Origin: JAMHWF01 sp035911095
GTDB lineage: Bacteria; Pseudomonadota; Gammaproteobacteria; Burkholderiales; Burkholderiaceae_C
NCBI GenBank assembly: GCA_035911095.1
Contig: JAMHWF010000128.1
Location: 104,066 to 168,065 of the forward strand
Direction of reading: 5' to 3'
DNA length: 64,000 nt
A program made the position numbers and the translations under genes. The notes under the pieces are model-generated. The model saw nothing but the letters and a program-made list of their open reading frames with translations, was not told the origin of the DNA and made no database searches. Positions 17,062-25,076 of the stretch are shown piece after piece; the stretch's first letter is position 1, and every line of letters begins with the position of its first letter.

Positions 17062-18093
17062 ATGGCATCATCGGGCGCGATGAGCCTGGCGACCCGGTGC
17101 ACCATCTGCTCGACGGTGTTCCGCGTGGTGCCCGAGCAGCTCGAGCTCTCCGAGGGCTGGGTGCGCTGCGGGCGCTGCAAGGAGGTCTTCAACGCCCTCG
17201 AGAACCTGTTCGACCTCGAACAGGACGCGGCCCAAGAGTGGCGCCCCTCGCAGCTCGATTCTGTCCAGGGCGAGTTCGCCGCCTCGCCGCGCACGCCCCC
17301 GCCGGCGCCGATCCACACCGCTCGCGCATGGCCCCCGCCCTCGAGCCCGGTGCCGCTGGGCACGCCGGCGGCCGCGCGCGGCGAAACACCTGCCCAGCGC
17401 GCGCATGAAGGCGGTGCGGCCGCGGCGCTGGTCATGCCGGAGGCCGCGCCGCCGCCGGCCCACGCGGGCATGCGCTTCGACGAGGCGACGCATCGGGCGG
17501 ACGCGACCGGGCGGGAGGCGGCACCCGGTCCCGACGACGCGACCCCGGCATGGGCAGACGCCGCGACCGCACTGGCTCCGGCGCCCGACTTCCTGCGCCA
17601 GGCCCGCGCCCGCGAGCGCTGGGGCCAGCCGCGCATGCGCCTCGCGCTGGCTGGCGCCTCGGCCGGCCTGGCGCTGCTGCTGCTGCTTCAGCTCGTGCTG
17701 CACTTCCGCGACGAGGTGGCGGCGCGCACGCCGGCAGTTGCACCGCTGCTGGCCTGGGCCTGCGGCTGCAGCCTGTCAGGGCCGCGTCGTCTGGAGGACA
17801 TCGTCGTCGAGAGCAGCGCGCTGACGCGAGCCCCGGTGTCCCAGGCGCAGCGCGAGGTGCTGCGCCTGGACGTGATGCTGCGCAACCGCGCGAACATCGT
17901 CGTCGCGATGCCGACGATCGACCTCAAGCTCACCGACACCAACGGCGCCCTGGTCGTGCGGCGCATGCTGTCGGCAGCAGACTTCCAGCATCCGTCCGAC
18001 CTGCCCGCCGGCAGCGAGACCCAGCTGCAGCTGCAGTTCACGACCGGCGATCAGCGCATCGCCGGCTACACGATCGACCTCTTCTATCCCTGA
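17062..18093 (+). CDS. Zinc-ribbon and DUF3426 membrane protein
   Basis: The protein has 343 residues from ATG 17062; ATG 17080 (337 residues) is an equally plausible start. It begins with an MJ0042-type zinc ribbon, CTICSTVFRV...VRCGRC, with four cysteines in two pairs. A long alanine/proline-rich, probably disordered segment (about 70-190) follows, then one membrane helix (ALAGASAGLALLLLLQLVLHF, about 196-216), and a C-terminal DUF3426 domain of beta-rich type (VLRLDVMLRNRANIVVAMPTIDLKLTDTNG). The domain layout implies a cytoplasmic zinc finger and a periplasmic domain. The function of this family is not established. Confidence 0.85.
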   Translation: MASSGAMSLATRCTICSTVFRVVPEQLELSEGWVRCGRCKEVFNALENLFDLEQDAAQEWRPSQLDSVQGEFAASPRTPPPAPIHTARAWPPPSSPVPLGTPAAARGETPAQRAHEGGAAAALVMPEAAPPPAHAGMRFDEATHRADATGREAAPGPDDATPAWADAATALAPAPDFLRQARARERWGQPRMRLALAGASAGLALLLLLQLVLHFRDEVAARTPAVAPLLAWACGCSLSGPRRLEDIVVESSALTRAPVSQAQREVLRLDVMLRNRANIVVAMPTIDLKLTDTNGALVVRRMLSAADFQHPSDLPAGSETQLQLQFTTGDQRIAGYTIDLFYP

Positions 18094-18108
18094 ACCCGAG
18101 ACCTTTCC

Positions 18109-19014
18109 ATGTCGGCACTGATCTGCGGCTCGCTGGCCTTCGACACCATCACCACCTTCCCCGGCCGCTTCGCGCAGCAGATCCTGCCGGAGCAGGTGCA
18201 CATCCTGAACGTGTCGTTCCTCGTGCCGACGCTGCGCCGCGAGTTCGGCGGCTGCGCCGGCAACATCGCTTACTCGCTGTACCAGCTCGGCGGCGTGCCG
18301 CGGGTGATGGCCGCGGTCGGTGCCGACGGCAAGGAGTACCTCGATCGACTCCAGGGCTGGGGCGTGACGACCGAGCACGTGCGCGTGGTCGACGACAGCT
18401 ACACCGCGCAGGCGATCATCATCACCGACCAGGACAACAACCAGATCACCGCATTCCACCCGGGCGCGATGCAGTCGGCGCACCTGACGGCGGTGCCCGC
18501 GGGAACCGACATCGCGATCGGCATCGTCGCCCCCGACGGCCGCGAGGCGATGCTGCGCCATGCCGAGCAGATGGTCGCGGCGAAGATCCCGTTCATCTTC
18601 GACCCGGGCCAGGGCCTGCCGATGTTCGACGGCCCGGAGCTCGCGAACTTCGTCGGCCAGGCGAGCTGGGTGACGGTGAACGACTACGAGGCCCGGATGC
18701 TGTGCGAGCGGATCGGCACCGACCTGGCCGCGCTGTCGCGCTCGCAGTTGCGCGGCGTGGTCGTCACCCTCGGCGCCGACGGCTCCGAGGTGTGGGTGCA
18801 GGGCACGCGCACGCACGTGCCCGGCGTCGTCGCGGCCGAGATCGTCGACCCGACGGGCTGCGGCGACGCGTTCCGCGCCGCCCTGCTCTACGGGCTGGAA
18901 CGCGGCTGGGCGCTCGAACGCTGCGTGGCGCTCGGCAACCGGATCGGCGCCCTGAAGATCGCGAGCCGGGGCGGACAGAACCACCGGATCGACCGCGCGG
19001 CGCTCGGCGTCTGA
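18109..19014 (+). CDS. PfkB-family carbohydrate/nucleoside kinase
   Basis: The protein has 301 residues. The ribokinase-fold signatures are an N-terminal ALICGSLAFDTITTFPGRF, the glycine-rich box FGGCAGNIAYSLYQLGG (about 46-62), and the C-terminal signature VDPTGCGDAFRAALLYGL (about 246-263), whose Asp is the catalytic base. It resembles adenosine-kinase-like members found in many Burkholderiales beside this cluster; the phospho-acceptor cannot be told from sequence. It begins 15 bp after the DUF3426 gene and has its own good start MSALICGS. Confidence 0.9.
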   Translation: MSALICGSLAFDTITTFPGRFAQQILPEQVHILNVSFLVPTLRREFGGCAGNIAYSLYQLGGVPRVMAAVGADGKEYLDRLQGWGVTTEHVRVVDDSYTAQAIIITDQDNNQITAFHPGAMQSAHLTAVPAGTDIAIGIVAPDGREAMLRHAEQMVAAKIPFIFDPGQGLPMFDGPELANFVGQASWVTVNDYEARMLCERIGTDLAALSRSQLRGVVVTLGADGSEVWVQGTRTHVPGVVAAEIVDPTGCGDAFRAALLYGLERGWALERCVALGNRIGALKIASRGGQNHRIDRAALGV

Positions 19015-19127
19015 TCCAGGACCCATCACGCCACGCGAGCGTCGAGTACTTCACGCAGGGGACGCCGCGACCCGCCTGCAGCGGCCCGGCGTTCTCAAGG
19101 CCGCATGCGACCCGTCGAAAGCCCGTC

Positions 19128-19541
19128 ATGAGTTCCGACGTCCCCTTCCTCCTCCTCCCGCTGGTGGCGCTGATCGTTGCGGGCGCCACCTATGTCGTAT
19201 GCCGCTGGCGCTTCGCGCGGCAGATGCAGGCGATAGAGAAGCGGCTCGCCCACCTCGAGGCCTCGCGGCAGTCGGCCGACGAGCGCACGCAGCAGGCCAG
19301 GCGCCAGGTCGAGCAGTTGCAGAAGGACCTCACCGCGGCACGCAGCAAGGCGGCCGCGGCCGGCAAGGGAGCGCCCGCCGCGGCGCCGGCCGCCGCCGCC
19401 GCCGCGACGCCCGCGTCGCGCCTGCAGGACGTCGAGAGCCTCCTGCTCGAAGGCGACCGGGCCCATGCCGGGCAGGCGAAGGGCGGCAGACCCGTGCGCC
19501 CGGCCCACGGCTTCGCGGACACCCTGCCGATGGGCGAGTAG
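19128..19541 (+). CDS. Small membrane-anchored coiled-coil protein, unknown function
   Basis: The protein has 137 residues. One N-terminal membrane helix (FLLLPLVALIVAGATYVVC, about 7-25) is followed by a heptad-rich coiled coil (RQMQAIEKRLAHLEASRQSADERTQQARRQVEQLQKDL, about 31-68) and an alanine-rich low-complexity tail. This topology fits envelope scaffold or YhcB-like proteins, but I recognise no specific family. It lies 113 bp after the PfkB kinase on the same strand and converges on the histone-like gene. Confidence 0.65.
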   Translation: MSSDVPFLLLPLVALIVAGATYVVCRWRFARQMQAIEKRLAHLEASRQSADERTQQARRQVEQLQKDLTAARSKAAAAGKGAPAAAPAAAAAATPASRLQDVESLLLEGDRAHAGQAKGGRPVRPAHGFADTLPMGE

Positions 19542-19559
19542 CCCGGGTACGCGGAACGC

Positions 19560-19589
19560 GCCACCCGGCCGCGCTTGCGGGCGGGTGGC
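19560..19589 (+). terminator. Possible hairpin terminator after the coiled-coil gene
   Basis: Arms GCCACCCG (19560-19567) and CGGGTGGC (19582-19589) can form an 8-bp GC-rich stem 18 bp after the stop at 19541. There is no T tract, so if it terminates transcription it does so weakly or with Rho. Confidence 0.35.
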
Positions 19590-19614
19590 ACCTGTAGCGC
19601 GAGCACGGCAGCCA

Positions 19615-19641
19615 TGAAAAAACCCGGCCAAGGCCGGGTTT
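19615..19641 (-). terminator. Rho-independent terminator of the histone H1-like gene
   Basis: AACCCGGCC (19621-19629) and GGCCGGGTT (19632-19640) form a strong stem. On the minus strand the stem is followed by six T residues, giving a textbook intrinsic terminator about 70 bp after the stop of the gene ending at 19710. It may also stop plus-strand transcripts, although only three T residues follow on that side. Confidence 0.8.
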
Positions 19642-19709
19642 CGATCTGGTGCCGGCACGACCACCGGGCGCGCCGCGAGAGCGCACACCGATGGCGAGCC
19701 GGATTCGCC

Positions 19710-20126
19710 TCAGGGCTTCTGGCCCGTCGGGAACGGCCATGCCGCCGCGGGGCTCAGCGCGGTCTTCGCCGCCGGCGCCGCAGGCTTCGCAGCAGGCGCT
19801 GCGGCCCGCTTCGCAGCAGGCTTCTTGGCCGCCTTCTTCGCGGCGGCCTTCTTCGCCGGCGCCTTCTTGGCGACGGCCTTCTTGGCGACGGCCTTCTTGG
19901 CCGGTGCCTTCTTGGCCGCAACCTTCTTCGCCGGCGCCTTCTTGGCAGCGACCTTCTTGGCCGGCGCCTTCTTCGCGGCGACCTTCTTCGCCGGGGCCGC
20001 CTTCTTGGCGACGACCTTCTTCGCCGCCGGCGCCTTCTTCGCGGCGAGCTTCTTCGCCGGGGCCTTCTTCGCCACAGCCTTCTTCGCCGGGGCCTTCTTG
20101 GCCGCAGCCTTCTTCGCAGTTGCCAT
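19710..20126 (-). CDS. Histone H1-like, lysine/alanine-repeat DNA-binding protein
   Basis: The protein has 138 residues from ATG 20126, chosen because AAGGAG lies 6 bases upstream; the in-frame ATG at 20144 would place that site inside the gene. About 100 residues are tandem KKAPAKKVAA-type units, similar to the C-terminal domain of eukaryotic histone H1 and to bacterial AlgP/BpH1/HctB proteins, followed by a short non-repetitive tail (ALSPAAAWPFPTGQKP). It should bind DNA nonspecifically and condense the nucleoid. The repeats (nucleotide unit near GCCTTCTTGGC) make length changes by slippage likely. It is downstream of nrdB on the same strand and has its own intrinsic terminator. Confidence 0.88.
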   Translation of the reverse strand: MATAKKAAAKKAPAKKAVAKKAPAKKLAAKKAPAAKKVVAKKAAPAKKVAAKKAPAKKVAAKKAPAKKVAAKKAPAKKAVAKKAVAKKAPAKKAAAKKAAKKPAAKRAAAPAAKPAAPAAKTALSPAAAWPFPTGQKP

Positions 20127-20330
20127 TGCTTTCTCCTTGATCAAGTTGCAAAGAGCACCGCGCCGCTCGATACAGCGCGGAGATTCACCGCCCGATGACT
20201 GCCCTGGAGAGGCGCCTCGGTGCGATGAATTCGGTGGCGGGTCGTGGGCAGCGCTTCTGCGGCGATGCTCCGCGCCCCGCGGATCTTGATCTCACTGTCT
20301 GGACGACCTGCGGTCTGGCGCCGCGAAGGT

Positions 20331-21551
20331 TCATTCTTCCCAGGTCAGCGCGCCACCGGACTGGTACTCGATGACGCGCGCCTCGAAGAAATTGCGCTCC
20401 TTCTTCAGGTCGATCATTTCACTCATCCAGGGAAACGGGTTCTCCTCGTTGGGGAACAGGGCCTCGAGCCCGATCTGGGTCGCGCGGCGGTTCGCGATGT
20501 AGCGCAGGTAGCCCTTGAACATCGAGGCGTTGAGGCCGAGCACGCCGCGCGGCATCGTGTCCTCGGCGTAGCGGTACTCGAGCTCGACCGCCTGCAGGAA
20601 CAGCGCCTTGATCTCGGCCTTGAACTCGGGCGTCCACAGCTGCGGGTTCTCGAGCTTGATCGTGTTGATCAGGTCGATGCCGAAGTTGCAGTGCATCGAC
20701 TCGTCGCGCAGGATGTACTGGTACTGCTCGGCCGCGCCGGTCATCTTGTTCTGGCGACCCAGCGCCAGGATCTGCGTGAAGCCGACGTAGAAGAACAGGC
20801 CTTCCATCAGACAGGCGAAGACGATCAGGCTCTTCAGCAGCTTCTGGTCGGCCTCGGGCGTGCCGGTGTGGAAGGCCGGATCCATGATCGCGTCGATGAA
20901 CGGGATCAGGAACTCGTCCTTGGCGCGGATCGAGCCGACCTCGTGGTACGCGTTGAAGATCTCGCCCTCGTCCAGGCCGAGCGACTCGACGATGTACTGG
21001 TAGGCGTGGGTGTGGATCGCTTCCTCGAAGGCCTGGCGCAGCAGGAACTGGCGGCATTCGGGCGCGGTGATGTGCCGGTAGGTGCCGAGCACGATGTTGT
21101 TGGCTGCCAGCGAGTCGGCCGTGACGAAGAAGCCGAGGTTGCGCTTGACGATGCGGCGCTCGTCTTCGGTCAGGCCGTTGGGATCCTTCCAGGTCGCGAT
21201 GTCGCGCGACATGTTGATCTCCTGCGGCATCCAGTGATTGGCGCAGGTGGCGAGGTACTTCTCCCAGGCCCACTTGTACTTGAACGGCACCAGCTGGTTG
21301 ACGTCGGTGGCGCCGTTGATGATGCGCTTCTCGGCGACGCTGACGCGGCGTGAGAGGTCGTGCGCATCAGCGCCCGCCTTCGTGCCTGCGGCAGTGCTCG
21401 ACGCGGGGACGGTGGAAGCGCGAGGAGCATCGGAGACAGCCGAGGTCGCGAGCCCTGCGAGCGCAGGCTGCGATGCATTCAATGCGACGTCGACCTTCGG
21501 ACTTGCGACACGAGTCTTCGTGGAGCGGACTTCGTCTTCCCAGACCAGCAT
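20331..21551 (-). CDS. nrdB: Class Ia ribonucleoside-diphosphate reductase, beta (radical) subunit
   Basis: NrdB makes the diiron-tyrosyl radical that NrdA uses to reduce ribonucleotides. The protein has 406 residues. The metal and radical site is FEEAIHTHAYQYI, with Glu 177, His 180 and the radical Tyr 184, so this is not the Tyr-less class Ic form. Further ligands are expected in FVTADSLAANN (Asp 146), KSLIVFACLMEGLFFYVGF and RDESMHCNFGIDLI. The first 60 or so residues (Ser/Ala/Thr-rich, before DLSRRVSVAEKRI) are an extra low-complexity segment compared with E. coli. The C-terminal tail should dock into NrdA. Its own promoter lies just upstream (21575-21603), with 248 bp separating it from nrdA. 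Confidence 0.97.
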   Translation of the reverse strand: MLVWEDEVRSTKTRVASPKVDVALNASQPALAGLATSAVSDAPRASTVPASSTAAGTKAGADAHDLSRRVSVAEKRIINGATDVNQLVPFKYKWAWEKYLATCANHWMPQEINMSRDIATWKDPNGLTEDERRIVKRNLGFFVTADSLAANNIVLGTYRHITAPECRQFLLRQAFEEAIHTHAYQYIVESLGLDEGEIFNAYHEVGSIRAKDEFLIPFIDAIMDPAFHTGTPEADQKLLKSLIVFACLMEGLFFYVGFTQILALGRQNKMTGAAEQYQYILRDESMHCNFGIDLINTIKLENPQLWTPEFKAEIKALFLQAVELEYRYAEDTMPRGVLGLNASMFKGYLRYIANRRATQIGLEALFPNEENPFPWMSEMIDLKKERNFFEARVIEYQSGGALTWEE

Positions 21552-21799
21552 GTGTGTGCTTCCTATGGCGGCGGATTATGAGAGTGTTGTGTTCAAACAC
21601 CAAGCACTCGTTGACATTTGCGCCGCTGCGTTGTTGCGATGGCGCATCGAGAATTCACGATGCGCTGCGGGTGCGAGAAGCATCTCGCGAATGACGATGA
21701 GTGGGCCGATGCAGCGAGCGATACGCGAGGCGACACGACGCGCTCGGTGAGCACGCGCGAGGGACCTCGAGGTCCCGCGTCGCGCGCGCGCTCACAGCT
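21552..21799. other. nrdA-nrdB intergenic region with a perfect palindrome
   Basis: This 248-bp spacer is clearly less GC-rich near nrdB. At 21761-21776 it holds the perfect 16-bp palindrome GGGACCTCGAGGTCCC, about 25-40 bp after the nrdA stop in the direction of transcription. No T run follows on the minus strand, so it is a hairpin that could protect the nrdA 3' end or cause pausing, not a clear terminator. The nrdB promoter occupies the other end. Confidence 0.5.
21575..21603 (-). promoter_or_regulatory. Predicted sigma-70 promoter of nrdB
   Basis: On the minus strand, TTGGTG (21598-21603) and CATAAT (21575-21580) are separated by 17 bp. A transcript start near 21568 would leave a short leader before the nrdB ATG at 21551. 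The inverted repeat GTGTTCAAACAC (21590-21601) overlaps the -35 box and could be an operator. I did not find a clear NrdR box here. Confidence 0.5.
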
Positions 21800-24739
21800 T
21801 CACTGGCAGGCCTCGCAGCTCGGGTCGTCGATGGCGCAGAACTTCACGTCGGTCGCCGGCTCCGCCGCCAGTTGCGAGCGCGATGCCGCAGCTGCGGCAT
21901 CGAGTGCCGAGCCGCCGCCTGCACCCTGCGCCGAGCCGGGCACCGCGTTGAGTTGACCGACGCGGCCGGTCGACTTCTCGGCATGGGTCGCGCCGATGGT
22001 GCGCAGGTAGTAGGTCGTCTTCAGGCCACGCTTCCAGGCGAGCTTGTAGGTCTCGTCGAGCTTCTTGCCCGAGGCACCGGCCATGTAGATGTTCAGGCTC
22101 TGCGCCTGGTCGATCCACTTCTGCCGCCGCGCTGCCGCCTCGACCAGCCACTGCGGCTCGACCTCGAAAGCGGTCGCGTAGAGCGCCTTCAGCTCCTCGG
22201 GCACGCGGTCGATGCGGCGCAGCGAGCCGTCGAAGTGCTTGAGGTCCATCAGCATCACGTCGTCCCACAGGCCCAGGCGCTTGAGGTCGCGCACCAGGTA
22301 CTCGTTGACGACGGTGAACTCGCCCGACAGGTTCGACTTGACCGAGAGATTGCCGAAGCAGGGCTCGATCGAGGCGTCGACGCCGACGATGTTGGAGATC
22401 GTCGCCGTCGGCGCGATCGCCACGCAGTTCGAGTTGCGCATGCCGTGCGCTGCGATGCGCTCGCGCAACGAGCCCCAGTCGAGCGTCGACGAGCGGTCGA
22501 CCTCGACGTAGGTGCCGCCGTCGACGCCGCCGCCGCGCTGCTCGGCCAGCAGGTCGAGCGAATCGATCGGCAGGATGCCGCGGTCCCACAGCGAGCCGCG
22601 GTAGCTCGAGTAGCGGCCGCGCTCCTCGGCCAGCTCGGTCGAGGCCCAGTAGGCGTGGTAGCAGACGGCCTCCATCGAGCGGTCGGCGAAGTCGACCGCC
22701 GCCGCCGAGGCGTAGGGGGTGCGCAGCTGGTAGAGCGCGTCCTGGAAGCCCATCACGCCCAGGCCCACCGGCCGATGGCGCAGGTTGGAGTCGCGCGCCT
22801 TCTTGACCGCGTAGTAGTTGATGTCGATCACGTTGTCGAGCATGCGCATCGCCGTCGCGATCGTCTTCTTCAGCCGCACCTGGTCGAGCTGGCGCGAGCC
22901 GTCGGCGCCGGTCGCGATGTGGCGCGCCAGGTTGACCGAGCCGAGGTTGCAGACGGCGATCTCGCGCTCGTTGGTATTGAGCGTGATCTCGGTGCACAGG
23001 TTCGACGAGTGCACGACGCCGACGTGCTGCTGCGGCGAGCGCACGTTGCAGGCGTCCTTGAAGGTGATCCAGGGGTGCCCGGTCTCGAACAGCATCGAGA
23101 GCATCTTGCGCCACAGGTCCTTGGCCGGCATGCGCTTGTAGAGCGTGATCTCGCCGCGGTCGGCCTTCGCCTCGTAGGCGGCGTAGGCGGTCTCGAAGTC
23201 GGCGCCGAAGCGGTCGTGCAGGTCGGGGCAGGTGGCGGGCGAGAACAGCGTCCAGTCGCCGCCTTCCATCACCCGCTTCATGAACAGGTCGGGGATCCAG
23301 TTGGCGGTGTTCATGTCCGGCGTGCGGCGCCGGTCGTCGCCGGTGTTCTTGCGCAGCTCGAGGAACTCCTCGATGTCGAGGTGCCAGGTCTCGAGGTAGG
23401 CGCAGACCGCGCCCTTGCGCTTGCCGCCCTGGTTGACCGCCACCGCGGTGTCGTTGACGACCTTCAGGAACGGCACCACGCCCTGCGATTCGCCGTTCGT
23501 GCCCTTGATGTGGCTGCCCAGAGCGCGCACCGGCGTCCAGTCGTTGCCGAGGCCGCCAGCGAACTTCGACAGCAGCGCGTTCTCCTTGATGGCTTCGTAG
23601 ATGCCGTCGAGGTCGTCGGCCACCGTCGTCAGGTAGCAGCTCGACAGCTGCGAGCGGCGGGTGCCGGCGTTGAACAGGGTCGGCGTGCTCGACATGAAGT
23701 CGAAGCGCGACAGCACCTCGTAGAACTCGATCGCCCGCGCCTCGCGGTCGATCTCGTTCATCGCCAGGCCCATCGCGACGCGCATGAAGAAGGCCTGCGG
23801 CAGCTCGATGCGCGTCTTGCGCACGTGCAGGAAGTAGCGGTCGTAGAGCGTCTGCAGCCCGAGGTAGTCGAACTGCAGGTCGCGCTCGGCCTGCAGCGCC
23901 TCGCCGAGGCGGCGCAGGTCGAACTGCAGCAGCTTCTCGTCGAGCAGCTCGGCCTCGATGCCGCGGCGGATGAACTCGCCGAAGTACTCGGGGTAGCGCG
24001 CCTGCATCTGGGCCGGCGTCGCCTCCTCGCCGAGCACCTCCTTGCGGATCGTGTGCAGCAGGAGGCGCGCGGTGGCGTAGGTATAGGCCGGCTCCTTCTC
24101 GAACAGCGTGCGGCCGGCGAGGATCGCCGCCTTGTAGACCTCGTCGATCGGCACGCCGTCGTAGAGGTTGCGCTGCGTCTCGGCCAGGATCGGGCCGGGC
24201 TGCACCGCGTCGCCGAGGTCGGCGCAGGCCGAGCCGATCAACGCGGCCAGGCCGCCCAGGTCGAGCGGCACGCGCTGGCCGCGGTCGATCACGTGCAGCA
24301 CGGCGGCCGTCTGCGCCGGCACGGCCGTGCCCTGGCGCGCGCGCTCCTGCGCGCGGCGCTCGCGGTAGAGCACGTAGGCACGCGCCACCTCGTGGTGGCC
24401 ACCGCGCATCAGGCCGAGCTCGACCTGGTCCTGCACATCCTCGATGTGGAAGGTGCCACCGCCCGGGCGCGAGCGCAGCAGTGCGCGCACGACCGATTCG
24501 GTCAGCAGGTCGACCGTCTCGCGCACGCTGGCCGAAGCCGCGCCCTGGGTGCCGTGCACCGCGAGGAAGGCCTTCATCAGCGCGACCGCGATCTTGTGCG
24601 GCTCGAAGGCCACGACGGCGCCGTTGCGCCGGATGATCTGGTAGCCCTGGTAGATCGACGCAGCGGCCTGGCCGCCGGCCGGCATCGCGCGCGCAGCGCT
24701 GGCAGACGACGCAGCGGCTTCGGATGTGGTGACTTGCAT
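21800..24739 (-). CDS. nrdA: Class Ia ribonucleoside-diphosphate reductase, alpha (catalytic) subunit
   Basis: NrdA reduces all four NDPs to dNDPs. The protein has 979 residues from ATG 24739 (GAGGGA about 5 bases upstream); the longer in-frame alternative to 24901 would add a basic, non-conserved stretch. An ATP-cone allosteric domain lies near residues 35-125 (YQIIRRNGAVVAFEPHKIAVALMKAF). The barrel has SSCYL with the first redox Cys, FAGGLGNDWTPVRA, NLCTEI with the thiyl-radical Cys and catalytic Glu, PTATISNIVGVDASIEPCF, and TTYYLRT with the radical-transfer Tyr pair. The C-terminus ends CAIDDPSCEACQ, whose Cys pair re-reduces the active site. It is transcribed from a promoter overlapped by a predicted NrdR box at 25.03 kb. 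Confidence 0.98.
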   Translation of the reverse strand: MQVTTSEAAASSASAARAMPAGGQAAASIYQGYQIIRRNGAVVAFEPHKIAVALMKAFLAVHGTQGAASASVRETVDLLTESVVRALLRSRPGGGTFHIEDVQDQVELGLMRGGHHEVARAYVLYRERRAQERARQGTAVPAQTAAVLHVIDRGQRVPLDLGGLAALIGSACADLGDAVQPGPILAETQRNLYDGVPIDEVYKAAILAGRTLFEKEPAYTYATARLLLHTIRKEVLGEEATPAQMQARYPEYFGEFIRRGIEAELLDEKLLQFDLRRLGEALQAERDLQFDYLGLQTLYDRYFLHVRKTRIELPQAFFMRVAMGLAMNEIDREARAIEFYEVLSRFDFMSSTPTLFNAGTRRSQLSSCYLTTVADDLDGIYEAIKENALLSKFAGGLGNDWTPVRALGSHIKGTNGESQGVVPFLKVVNDTAVAVNQGGKRKGAVCAYLETWHLDIEEFLELRKNTGDDRRRTPDMNTANWIPDLFMKRVMEGGDWTLFSPATCPDLHDRFGADFETAYAAYEAKADRGEITLYKRMPAKDLWRKMLSMLFETGHPWITFKDACNVRSPQQHVGVVHSSNLCTEITLNTNEREIAVCNLGSVNLARHIATGADGSRQLDQVRLKKTIATAMRMLDNVIDINYYAVKKARDSNLRHRPVGLGVMGFQDALYQLRTPYASAAAVDFADRSMEAVCYHAYWASTELAEERGRYSSYRGSLWDRGILPIDSLDLLAEQRGGGVDGGTYVEVDRSSTLDWGSLRERIAAHGMRNSNCVAIAPTATISNIVGVDASIEPCFGNLSVKSNLSGEFTVVNEYLVRDLKRLGLWDDVMLMDLKHFDGSLRRIDRVPEELKALYATAFEVEPQWLVEAAARRQKWIDQAQSLNIYMAGASGKKLDETYKLAWKRGLKTTYYLRTIGATHAEKSTGRVGQLNAVPGSAQGAGGGSALDAAAAASRSQLAAEPATDVKFCAIDDPSCEACQ

Positions 24740-25024
24740 GGCTCCCTCTTCTTGCCTCATGCCGATGGAAGTGCGAGTGCCAGCCGAACCGACGAAAGTC
24801 GGCCCGGCAGATGGCGTGGTCGCGGCGATTGGGGTCGGTTCCGACTCGGACGTTACCCGCCGCCACCGACGGCGCCGATGCCGGCGCCAGCGGCGCGGCA
24901 AGGGGTGTCGGCAGACAGGGAAGGCGTGCGCTTCGGCTCGTGCATGAGGTCTCGGGTCAGGCTTGGTTACGAGACCGGGTGAGGGATCGCGAAGCGACTC
25001 GCGCGGGTGCGTCAGTCGGGACGC
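24740..25024. other. Long leader of nrdA
   Basis: If the promoter at 25027-25056 is used, nrdA has a leader of about 280 nt. It holds one simple hairpin candidate (GGTCTCG 24948-24954 with CGAGACC 24970-24976). I looked for a cobalamin-riboswitch B12 box and saw none, which fits a class Ia enzyme that does not use cobalamin. Otherwise nothing is recognisable. Confidence 0.4.
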
Positions 25025-25072
25025 ACACTATATCTGGGGTGTCACCAGGGGATCAAGCACTACGTGTAGCGT
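25025..25072 (-). promoter_or_regulatory. nrdA promoter overlapped by a tandem NrdR-box candidate
   Basis: ACACTATATCTGGGGT (25025-25040) matches 14 of 16 positions of the NrdR box as I recall it (ACACWATATMTWGTGT). GCACTACGTGTAGCGT (25057-25072) is a weaker second box (about 11 of 16) exactly 32 bp away, the three-helical-turn spacing at which NrdR boxes occur in pairs. On the minus strand a promoter lies across them: TTGATC (25051-25056), 18 bp, TATAGT (25027-25032). The -10 lies inside the first box, so NrdR-(d)ATP binding would repress nrdA directly. The upstream gene, ampD, ends only 5 bp before the second box. Confidence 0.7.
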
Positions 25073-25076
25073 GTGG

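Noticed and set aside
19820..20110. The repeated GCCTTCTTGGC units as a CRISPR-like array
   Set aside because: The units are in-frame codons of Lys/Ala/Pro repeats in the histone-like gene with no unique spacers.
20331..21551. nrdB as a tyrosine-less class Ic subunit
   Set aside because: The radical Tyr is present (Tyr 184 in EEAIHTHAYQY), with Glu and His ligands at the correct spacing.
21761..21776. The GGGACCTCGAGGTCCC palindrome as an intrinsic terminator of nrdA
   Set aside because: It is not followed by a T run on either strand, so it is listed only as a hairpin or palindrome.
22000..24982. Long plus-strand frame opposite nrdA
   Set aside because: It is the antisense shadow of nrdA, which is a fully recognisable class Ia reductase on the minus strand.
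24740..25024. A cobalamin riboswitch in the nrdA leader
   Set aside because: No B12-box-like sequence or matching fold was seen, and class Ia enzymes are not usually under B12 control.
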